Assembly (NCBI RefSeq): GCF_014489515.1
Contig: NZ_CP060782.1
Location: 124,001-188,000 of the forward strand
DNA: 64,000 nt
Direction of reading: 5' to 3'
From: Sphingomonas sediminicola
GTDB taxonomy: Bacteria; Pseudomonadota; Alphaproteobacteria; Sphingomonadales; Sphingomonadaceae
How positions within the stretch are numbered: position 1 is the first letter of the stretch; each line of letters opens with the position of its first letter. A program made the translations under genes and the position numbers. Below are positions 56,670 through 64,000 of the stretch, piece by piece. The notes beneath the pieces were generated by a model. It had not been told where the DNA came from and did no database searches. It saw only the letters and a program-made list of their open reading frames with translations.

Positions 56670-57716
56670 ATGCAACAATGCAGCTTACTCTCTCTCGCGA
56701 CTGCGGTCCCACCGCACGTAATCGAGCAACAAGACGCGAAGGCGTGTGCCCGCGAAGCCTTCGGTGGGAAGAAGGCCTTGTTTGACCGCCTCGCGGGGGT
56801 CTTCGACAATGCCGGCATTGCCCGGCGCCACATCGTTGCTCCGCAGGAATGGTACATGTCCGCCCACGGCTGGCATGATCGCAATGCCGTCTATCTGGAA
56901 GCCGCCGAGAGCTTGTTCGTCGAGGCAGCGAGCGATGCGATAGAGAAAGCAGGGCTGGCGCCCGAACAGATCGACGGCGTCGTCACCGTTTCCACCACCG
57001 GAATCGCGACTCCGAGCCTTGAGGCGCGCGTGGGACCGCTCATGGGGTTTCGGGATGACGTCCGCCGGGTCCCGATGTTCGGCCTCGGCTGCGCGGGCGG
57101 GGTGAACGGCCTAGCGACGACCTCGCGGCTTGCCGCCTCGGAGCCGGGGACGAACTGGCTGTTCGTGACCGTCGAGACCTGCTCCATCTCCATTCGCCTC
57201 GACAGCGACGACCCCGCTGCGGTGGTCGCGACTGCCCTGTTCGGTGACGGAGCGGCCGCAGCCGTCGTCACCAGCGGCGAGCACAGCATCGCCCGGATCA
57301 TGGGGGGCGCCGAGAAGCTCTTTCCCGATACGCTCAGGATCATGGGCTGGGATGTCGAAGACCCGGGTCTGGCCGTTGTGTTCGATCGCGCGATCCCGCC
57401 GTTTATCGAAAAGAATCTCGCAAGCACCGTCGACGAGATGTGCGCCAAGCTTGGCATCGACCGCAGCGACATTGACCGCCTGTGCTGCCATCCCGGCGGA
57501 GTGAAGGTGATCGACGCGATCGAGACGGCTCTGCATCTCAATCAGGGCGAGCTCAACATCGAGCGCGAGGTGCTTCGCGATTTCGGCAATATGAGTGCGC
57601 CGACCGTGATGTTCGTGCTCGATCGTCTGCTGAAGCAGGGACTTCCGGACCGAGTGCTAATGACAGCCTTCGGGCCAGGTTTCACCTGCGCCGGACTCCT
57701 GTTGGAAGCCGCCTGA
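56670..57716 (+). CDS. Type III polyketide synthase (chalcone synthase-like)
   Basis: 348 residues. The thiolase-fold triad of type III PKS is present: Cys141 (FGLGCAGG), His274 (CCHPGGVKVI) and Asn307 (FGNMSAPTV). The C-terminal GFGPG-like AFGPGFTCAG loop is typical. Bacterial enzymes of this class extend fatty acyl-CoA with malonyl-CoA to alkylpyrones or alkylresorcinols. It overlaps a membrane methyltransferase gene by TGATG, an arrangement like Bacillus bpsA-bpsB. The product could be a methylated phenolic or pyrone membrane lipid. Confidence 0.9.
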   Translation: MQQCSLLSLATAVPPHVIEQQDAKACAREAFGGKKALFDRLAGVFDNAGIARRHIVAPQEWYMSAHGWHDRNAVYLEAAESLFVEAASDAIEKAGLAPEQIDGVVTVSTTGIATPSLEARVGPLMGFRDDVRRVPMFGLGCAGGVNGLATTSRLAASEPGTNWLFVTVETCSISIRLDSDDPAAVVATALFGDGAAAAVVTSGEHSIARIMGGAEKLFPDTLRIMGWDVEDPGLAVVFDRAIPPFIEKNLASTVDEMCAKLGIDRSDIDRLCCHPGGVKVIDAIETALHLNQGELNIEREVLRDFGNMSAPTVMFVLDRLLKQGLPDRVLMTAFGPGFTCAGLLLEAA

Positions 57717-58219
57717 TGAGCCCGCTCTGGCTGGCGGTAGTCATTCTCGGATTCGTAACCCTGCAAAGGCTCATCGAACTCCGGCTCGCCGACAGCAACA
57801 GCAGGAAGCTGCTCTCCGAGGGTGCTGTCGAATTCGGCCGCGACCACTATGCGTTCATCGTCGGTCTGCACATGATCTGGATCGCGGCACTCTGGTGGTG
57901 GGCGCCAGGGCAGCCGATCGACTTTGCACTGCTCGTCCTGTTCGCACTGCTCCAGCTCGGACGCGTGTGGGTGATCGCCACTTTGGGGGGTCGATGGACG
58001 ACGCGTATCATCGTGATGCCCGGCGCGCCACTTGTCCGGACCGGCCCCTATCGTTTCCTCAGGCACCCGAACTATCTCATCGTGACCCTGGAAATCGCCG
58101 TCCTGCCCATGGTCTTCGGCCTCTGGCGAATTGCACTCGTTTTCAGCCTGTTGAACGCGATCATTCTCGCGGTCCGAATACGGGCGGAAAACCGCGCCCT
58201 GGCCAGCTTGCGAAGCTAA
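57716..58219 (+). CDS. Isoprenylcysteine carboxyl methyltransferase-family membrane protein (BpsB/YpbQ-like)
   Basis: 167 residues with about five membrane segments. The family core is visible: RLIELRLADSNSRKLLSEGAVEFG near the start and the SAM-binding RTGPYRFLRHPNYLIVTLEIAVLP. In Bacillus subtilis a member of this family (BpsB/YpbQ) O-methylates alkylpyrones made by the adjacent PKS. The overlapping gene arrangement suggests the same job here. Confidence 0.85.
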   Translation: MSPLWLAVVILGFVTLQRLIELRLADSNSRKLLSEGAVEFGRDHYAFIVGLHMIWIAALWWWAPGQPIDFALLVLFALLQLGRVWVIATLGGRWTTRIIVMPGAPLVRTGPYRFLRHPNYLIVTLEIAVLPMVFGLWRIALVFSLLNAIILAVRIRAENRALASLRS

Positions 58220-58320
58220 TTGTTCAAGCCTATATCGCACTCCTCTCCTCGACATCGTTAGATGCCTGAGGCTGGGGCCCCACGGCTCCGGTCCGAGAGA
58301 TTTTTGGATTTGAAGGTCGC

Positions 58321-58865
58321 ATGACGGACATCGCCGAATTGAACGCTTTGCTGGAGCCCGAGGTGGAGAGCCTCGGCTATCGGCTCGTGCGCGTCGCGCT
58401 CGTGGGCGGGCGTTCCGACCCGACTCTTCAGATCATGGCCGAGAATCCGAGCACTCGTCAGCTCGACCTCAGTGACTGCGAGAAGATTTCGCGGCGGCTG
58501 TCCGAAAAGCTCGACGCGATGGAAGCGGAAGGCCGCGATCTCATCGAAGGGGGCTACCGGCTCGAGGTCAGCTCGCCCGGCATAGACCGTCCGCTGACCC
58601 GGCTCGCCGATTACGACGACTGGAAGGGACACGAGGCACGCGTATCGCTCGCGGAACCGCTCAACGGTCGCAAGCAATTCTCCGGTACTCTCGCGGGACG
58701 GGCGAAGGCGGAACAGTCCATGTCACCGGCAAGGACGGAAACGACTATATAGTTCCCTTCGCATCAATTCACTCGGCCAAGCTCCTGCTGACCGACAAGC
58801 TCATCAACGCAACCGCGCCGCTCAGCACCGAGGGCGCCGACACCATCCAGACTGTAGAGGACTAA
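58321..58865 (+). CDS. rimP: Ribosome maturation factor RimP (one frameshift)
   Basis: Needed for 30S subunit maturation. LNALLEPEVESLGYRLVRVAL, CEKISRRLSEKLDAME and YRLEVSSPGIDRPLTR are diagnostic. The frame breaks at the GGG of 58695-58697; one added base leads to HVTGKDGNDYIVPFASIHSAK and a stop at 58865, 181 residues. It is the first gene of the nusA-infB operon; the 100 bases before it (58220-58320) should contain the operon promoter, not clearly recognisable. Confidence 0.92.
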
Positions 58866-58868
58866 CAC

Positions 58869-60493
58869 ATGGCCACTGCCGCCCGCCCGTCGCATCAGCG
58901 AACAAGGCCGAGCTGCTCGCAATTGCCGACGCGGTTGCCCGTGAGAAGCTGATCGATCGCGGCATCGTCATCGAGGCGATGGAAGACGCGATCCAGCGCG
59001 CCGCCCGTGCCCGCTACGGCGCCGAGAACGATATTCGCGCAAAGCTCGACGGCGAGACCGGCGACCTTCGTCTGTGGCGCGTCCTCGAAGTCGTCGAAGA
59101 AGTCGAGGATCATTTCAAGCAGATCGACCCGAAGGGCGCCCAGAAGCTGCAAAAGGATGCAGCCATTGGCGACTTCATCGTCGATCCGCTGCCGCCGATA
59201 GAGTTCGGCCGCATCGCTGCCCAGGCCGCCAAGCAGGTGATCTTCCAGAAGGTCCGCGACGCCGAGCGCGAGCGCCAGCATGAAGAGTTCAAGGACCGCG
59301 TCGGCGAGGTCATCACCGGCGTCGTCAAGCGCGTCGAGTTCGGCCACGTTGTCGTTGATCTCGGCCGCGCCGAAGGCGTTATCCGCCGCGACCAGCAGAT
59401 CCCGCGCGAAATGGTTCGCGTCGGCGACCGCATCCGTTCGCTGATCCTTCGTGTCAGCCGCGAAGCCCGCGGCCCGCAAATCTTCCTGTCGCGCGCTCAC
59501 CCGGACTTCATGAAGAAGCTGTTCGCACAGGAAGTGCCGGAGATTTACGACAGCATCATCGAGATCAAGGCCGCCGCCCGCGACCCGGGCAGCCGAGCCA
59601 AGATCGGCGTTATCAGCCACGACAGCTCGATCGACCCGGTCGGCGCCTGTGTCGGCATGAAGGGCAGCCGCGTTCAGGCGGTCGTCCAGGAACTCCAGGG
59701 CGAGAAGATCGACATCATTCCATGGTCGGACGACCTCGCGACCTTCGTCGTCAACGCGCTACAACCGGCGACGGTCAGCCGCGTCGTCATCGACGAGGAA
59801 GAGAGCCGTATCGAGGTCGTGGTTCCCGACGACCAGCTCAGCCTGGCGATCGGTCGCCGCGGCCAGAACGTTCGCCTAGCCAGCCAGCTGACATCTTCGC
59901 AGATCGACATCCTCACCGAGGCTGATGCGAGCGAGAAGCGACAGCGCGAGTTCATGGAACGCACCGAGATGTTCCAGAGCGAGCTCGACGTCGACGAGAC
60001 GCTTTCGCAGCTGCTGGTCGCCGAAGGCTTCACCAGCCTCGAGGAAGTCGCCTACGTCACGCTCGACGAGATTGCGTCGATCGAGGGCCTCGACGACGAA
60101 ATCGCCGGCGAGCTTCAGAGCCGCGCTGCCGAAGCGCTCGAGCGCCGCGAAGCCGCTTCGCGCGAGGAGCGCCGTGCCCTTGGCGTCGAGGATGCTCTGG
60201 CCGAGCTTCCGCACCTCACCGAGCAGATGCTGGTGACGCTGGGCAAGGCGGGCATCAAGACGCTCGATGATCTCGCCGATCTCGCGACCGACGAGCTGAT
60301 CCAGAAGAAGCGGCAGGAGCCGCGCCGCCGCGCCGAGAACGCGCCGAAGCGCGCCGAGGACAAGGGCGGACTCCTGGCCGACTATTCGCTGACCGAAGAG
60401 CAGGGCAACGAGATCATCATGGCCGCTCGCGCCCACTGGTTCGAGGACGAGCCGAAGACCGAGGAGGCCGCCGATGCGGAATCCTCGCAATGA
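58869..60493 (+). CDS. nusA: Transcription termination/antitermination factor NusA (one frameshift near the start)
   Basis: The N-terminal polymerase-binding domain is followed by S1 (~130-200), two KH domains (ISHDSSIDPVGACVGMKGSRVQAV, DQLSLAIGRRGQNVRLASQL) and C-terminal helix-hairpin repeats. The ATG at 58869, three bases after rimP, leads into a CCC run (58886-58888) where one base is missing. Restored, it reads RPVASANKAELLAIADAV and gives 541 residues. The end overlaps the next gene by 20 bases. Confidence 0.95.
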
Positions 60494-61190
60494 TCCGCTA
60501 GAAGCGCACGTTCCGGAGCGCACCTGCATCCTCTCGCGGCGAACCGCGTCGCGGGAGGAGCTGATTCGGCTTGCGCTCGGTCCTGACGGCACGGTTGCAC
60601 CGGACGTCCGCGCCCGAGCTCCGGGTCGTGGCGCATGGATTGGAGTGTCGCGCTCCGAGCTCGATGAGGCCATTGCCAAGGGGAGACTGAAGGGCGCACT
60701 CCAGCGCGCGTTCAAGACGAACGACGTGAAAGTGCCCGACGACCTTGGCGAACTTATCGCCCAGGCCCTGCGCCAGGCAACGCTCGACCGGCTAGGTATG
60801 GAGGCTCGTTCGGGCAATCTGATCAACGGCGCCGATCGCGTTGAGACCGCTGCCCGCAACGGTAGCGTCCATCTGTTGATCCATGCGTCGGACGCGGGCG
60901 AGGACGGGCGCAGGAAGCTCGACCAGGCCTGGCGAGTTGGCTCAGACCCGGAAACCGTTGCCAACAGCGGTGGCCAAGGTCTTCTATTTCCCGAGGAACG
61001 CACCATCTTGTCGATGGCCTTGGGGCGCGAGAATGTGGTACATATCGCGCTGACCGATCGTGCCGCCGCAGCGCGTGTTCTCCACGCGCTTTCCCGGTGG
61101 CGCGCTTTCATTGATCCCCGTGCGGGTCTAGAGGGCGGCGACCCCGCTTCTGGCCCCGGCTCGGCTGACGCAGATTTGACGAAGGAATAG
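60474..61190 (+). CDS. YlxR (DUF448)-L7Ae fusion RNA-binding protein
   Basis: 238 residues. The YlxR domain (~10-85) has [23 protein letters not shown] and [17 protein letters not shown] second part (~105-215: LGLEARSGNL-like [38 protein letters not shown]) is L7Ae/ribosomal-type. Two-domain versions are usual in alphaproteobacteria, while other bacteria have YlxR and L7Ae-type proteins separately. YlxR proteins (RnpM) modulate RNase P. Position between nusA and infB is conserved. Confidence 0.9.
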   Translation: MRNPRNDPLEAHVPERTCILSRRTASREELIRLALGPDGTVAPDVRARAPGRGAWIGVSRSELDEAIAKGRLKGALQRAFKTNDVKVPDDLGELIAQALRQATLDRLGMEARSGNLINGADRVETAARNGSVHLLIHASDAGEDGRRKLDQAWRVGSDPETVANSGGQGLLFPEERTILSMALGRENVVHIALTDRAAAARVLHALSRWRAFIDPRAGLEGGDPASGPGSADADLTKE

Positions 61191-61191
61191 G

Positions 61192-63707
61192 ATGACAGAC
61201 CAGACCGACAAGCCGAAGCTTGGAACCCGGCCGCCGCTGGGCCTCAAGCGCACGGTCGAGACCGGCAAGGTCAAGCAGAGCTTCAGCCACGGCCGCTCGA
61301 ACACCGTCGTGGTGGAGGTCAAGAAGCGCCGGATCCTCGGACGTCCGGGCGAGGCTCCCCCGCCGAGGCTCCGAAGCCGGAACCCGTCGCCGAAGCGCCC
61401 AAGCCGGCGCCGAAGCCCGCTGCCCCGGCTCCGCAGCCGAAGCGCACCGCACCCATCGACGACATTACGGCGCGCAAGGAGATGCAGACCCGCCTCCTTC
61501 GCGAGGCCGAGGAAGCGCGCCTCGCGTCGCTGGAGGAAGCTCGCCGTCGCGATGATCGCAAGCGCACCGAGCAAAGCGAAGACGAAAAGCGCCGCGCCGA
61601 AGACAATCGCAAGGCCGAAGAGGCTGCGATCGAGCAGGCGCGCGTCCAGGCCGAGGAAGAAGCTCGCGCTGCTGCTGAGGCGGCCGCCGCTCCGGAGCCC
61701 GAGCCTGTCATCGAGGAAGAAAGCGAAGATCGTGGCGCTCGCCGTCCGGCCGGCGGTCATGCCCCGGCGCCGCGCCGTCCCGAGCCCGCTCGTCCGAGCC
61801 GCGGCCGCGGCGACGACCGCCGTCACCATGGCAAGCTGACCGTCACTCGCGCCCTTTCGGGTGAGGATGACAGCCGCGCCCGTTCGCTGGCTGCGCTGCG
61901 TCGTGCCCGCGAGAAGGAAAAGCGTGCCCATCAACAGTCCGGTCCCGCCGCAAAGCAGTATCGCGACGTGGACGTTCCCGAGGCGATTACCGTCCAGGAA
62001 CTCGCCAAGCGCATGGGTGAGCGCGGCGCCGATTTGGTCAAGGCCCTCTTCAAGATGGGCACGCCCGTCACGATCACCGAGACGATCGACCAGGATACGG
62101 CCGAGCTGCTGATCGAGGAGTTCGGTCACCGCATCAACCGTGTCAGCGACGCCGATGTCGATATCGACACGACGGTCGACGTTGATCCGGAGGATACGCT
62201 CAAGCCGCGTCCCCCGGTCGTCACGATCATGGGTCACGTCGATCACGGAAAGACGTCTTTGCTCGACGCCATCCGCGGCGCCTCCGTCCAGTCGGGCGAG
62301 GCCGGCGGCATCACGCAGCACATCGGCGCCTATCAGGTGCAGTTGCCCGACAAGTCAAAGGTCACCTTCCTCGACACCCCGGGCCACGAAGCCTTTTCGG
62401 AAATGCGCGCTCGCGGTGCGAACGTCACCGATATCGTCATTCTGGTGGTTGCGGCCGACGACGGCCTTCGCCCGCAGACGATCGAGGCGATCAATCACAC
62501 CAAGGCCGCAGGCGTCCCGATGATCGTCGCGATCAACAAGATCGATAAGCCCGAAGCCAAGCCGCAGAAGGTCCGCGAGGAGCTTCTGCAGCACGAGATC
62601 ATCGTCGAGGACATGGGCGGCGAGGTTCAGGATGTGGAAGTCTCCGCGACGAAGAAGACCAACCTCGACAAATTACTCGAGGCCATCCAGCTGCAGGCGG
62701 AGATCCTGGAGCTGAAGGCCAACCCGGACCGTGCAGCCGAAGGCACCGTAATCGAAGCGAAGCTCGACAAGGGCCGCGGCCCGCTCGCGACCGTCCTTGT
62801 CCAGCGCGGCACGCTGCGTGTCGGTGACGTGTTCGTCGCCGGTGCATCGAGCGGCAAGGTGCGCGCGCTCGTCGACGATCACGGACGGCAGGTTAAGGAA
62901 GCTGGTCCGTCATTCCCGGTCGAAGTTCTCGGCCTGTCGGCGGTTCCCGCGGCCGGCGATCCGTTCACCGTCGTCGAGAACGAGGCTCGCGCCCGCGAAG
63001 TCGCGGACTACCGCAAGAGCGTCCTCGACAAGAAGCGGACGACCGCTGCACCGGTCAGCATCGAGAACATGTTCTCGGCGCACGCTTCGACGATTGCGGA
63101 AGTACCGTTGGTCATCAAGGCGGACGTGCAGGGATCGGTCGAAGCGATCGTCAATGCGCTCAACCGCCTGTCGACCGACGAGGTACGCGTGCGCATCCTC
63201 AACTCGGGCGTCGGCGCGATCACCGAAAGCGACGTGACATTGGCCAGCGCGAGCGGCGCGCCGATCATCGGCTTCAACGTCCGTCCGAACGCCAAGGCTC
63301 GCGAAGTCGCGAACCGCACCAAGGTCGAGTTCCGCTACTACGACGTCATCTATCACCTGACCGACTGGGTTAAGGGTGCGATGGCCGGCGAGCTTGGTCC
63401 GGAGATCATCGAAACGGTCGTCGGCCGCGCGAAGGTCCAGGAAGTCTTCCCAGCAGGCAAGCGGGACAAGGCTGCCGGCCTGCTCGTCCTCGAAGGCGTT
63501 ATCCGCAAGGGCCTCAACGCACGCCTCACGCGCGAGGACGTCATCGTGTCGAAGACGACGATCAGCTCGCTTCGGCGTTTCAAGGACGACGTTGCGGAAG
63601 TCACTTCGGGCCTCGAGTGCGGCGTGCTTCTGGCGGATACGAATGACATCAAGCCGGGTGACGCGCTCGAAGTCTTCGAGGTCGAGGAGCGCGCACGGAC
63701 GCTATAA
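61192..63707 (+). CDS. infB: Translation initiation factor IF-2 (one frameshift)
   Basis: 838 residues after correction. The N-terminal IF-2 domain ([20 protein letters not shown]), a long charged and Pro/Ala linker (~60-250), a second IF2_N domain ([19 protein letters not shown]), the GTPase domain ([18 protein letters not shown]) and C-terminal beta-barrel and tRNA-binding domains are present. The frame breaks in the CCCCC run 61357-61361; one more C continues the Pro/Ala linker. An essential gene, so the break must be an artefact. Confidence 0.96.
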
Positions 63708-63710
63708 CGA

Positions 63711-64000
63711 ATGCGCCGTCAGGAAACTGCAGAGGGCCGCTCCGTACGCCTGCTTCGCGTTGGCGAGCAGGTGCGCCACATTTTGAGCGAATTGCTCCAG
63801 CGCGGTGACGTGCATGACGATGTGCTTCAGTCGCACCTCGTCAGCGTCACCGAGGTGCGCATGTCGCCGGACCTTCGGCATGCGACCGTGTTCGTGAAGC
63901 CGCTGCTCGGTCAAGACGAAGAAGCGGTGCTGAAGGCGCTTCGCCAGAACACCGCCTTCCTCCAGCGCGAGGTCGCCCATCGCGTCCGGAAGAAATATGC
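63711..64000 (+). CDS. rbfA: Ribosome-binding factor A (cut by window end)
   Basis: The ATG at 63711 follows infB by three bases and the frame is open to the window end (96 codons). [50 protein letters not shown] and [14 protein letters not shown] match RbfA, a KH-fold factor for 16S rRNA 5' end maturation. Only the C-terminal part is missing. Confidence 0.93.
   Translation, partial: MRRQETAEGRSVRLLRVGEQVRHILSELLQRGDVHDDVLQSHLVSVTEVRMSPDLRHATVFVKPLLGQDEEAVLKALRQNTAFLQREVAHRVRKKY

Noticed and set aside
59876..61111. Long antisense reading frame (411 codons) opposite nusA/ylxR
   Set aside because: Low-complexity Ser/Arg/Ala shadow of conserved genes on the plus strand.
58869..61361. Programmed frameshifting in nusA and infB
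   Set aside because: No slippery heptamer or downstream stem is evident, the same one-base loss occurs in unrelated genes all over the window, and relatives read straight through.

Overview
The window is GC-rich, densely coded chromosomal DNA from an alphaproteobacterium, most likely a sphingomonad (Sphingomonas/Sphingomicrobium type). The evidence is the gene order tsaB-rimI-mucR-fur-plsC-miaB-phoH-ybeY-corC-lnt-metK-trmB, the rimP-nusA-ylxR-infB-rbfA operon, an alphaproteobacterial SspB, a Ros/MucR regulator, and many small lipoproteins. I saw no tRNA, rRNA, CRISPR array, insertion sequence, prophage or origin. No stretch over 300 bases lacks a gene; the longest gap is about 280 bases (22642-22924).

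Layout. 1-3.9 kb: galactose catabolism by the De Ley-Doudoroff route (partial dgoD, a GH1 glycosidase, dgoK, dgoA, a galactose dehydrogenase). 4-10.4 kb: Crp/Fnr regulator, pyrC, ygfZ, and aconitase translationally coupled to two small membrane proteins and a cyclase-family protein. 10.5-19.7 kb: corA, DUF2585, a PagL-like lipid A deacylase, fumC, sspB, HIT protein, amino-acid permease, adenosine kinase, queG. 19.7-33 kb: ABC exporter, PEP-mutase-like protein, repeat-containing lipoprotein, LytTR two-component pair, HD protein, M1 aminopeptidase, GGDEF/EAL protein, EF-hand protein, hybrid histidine kinase. 33-38.2 kb: valine degradation (acyl-CoA dehydrogenase, 3-hydroxyisobutyryl-CoA hydrolase, enoyl-CoA hydratase, mmsB), then a cytochrome c'/b561 pair. 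38.2-51.7 kb: housekeeping block from nfuA to peroxiredoxin. 51.7-58.2 kb: accessory-looking block with a PQQ sugar dehydrogenase, an ECF sigma/anti-sigma/subtilase/outer-membrane cluster, a small secreted protein, and a type III polyketide synthase with a membrane methyltransferase. 58.3-64 kb: the nusA-infB operon, cut by the window end inside rbfA.

The sequence carries a strong technical signature. Eighteen genes, including nusA, infB, rimP, lnt, acnA and phoH, are each broken by one to three frameshifts. All 22 shifts I located are single-base losses, nearly all in G/C runs, and restoring one base at each gives a full-length family member. I therefore annotate these as intact genes with sequence errors, not pseudogenes. 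Most other genes are ordinary core functions. The most interesting signals are the sigma/anti-sigma/protease cluster, in which the periplasmic part of the anti-sigma factor resembles the prodomain of the neighbouring protease; the PKS/methyltransferase pair; a cyclase lacking two metal-binding histidines; and several palindromic operator candidates.
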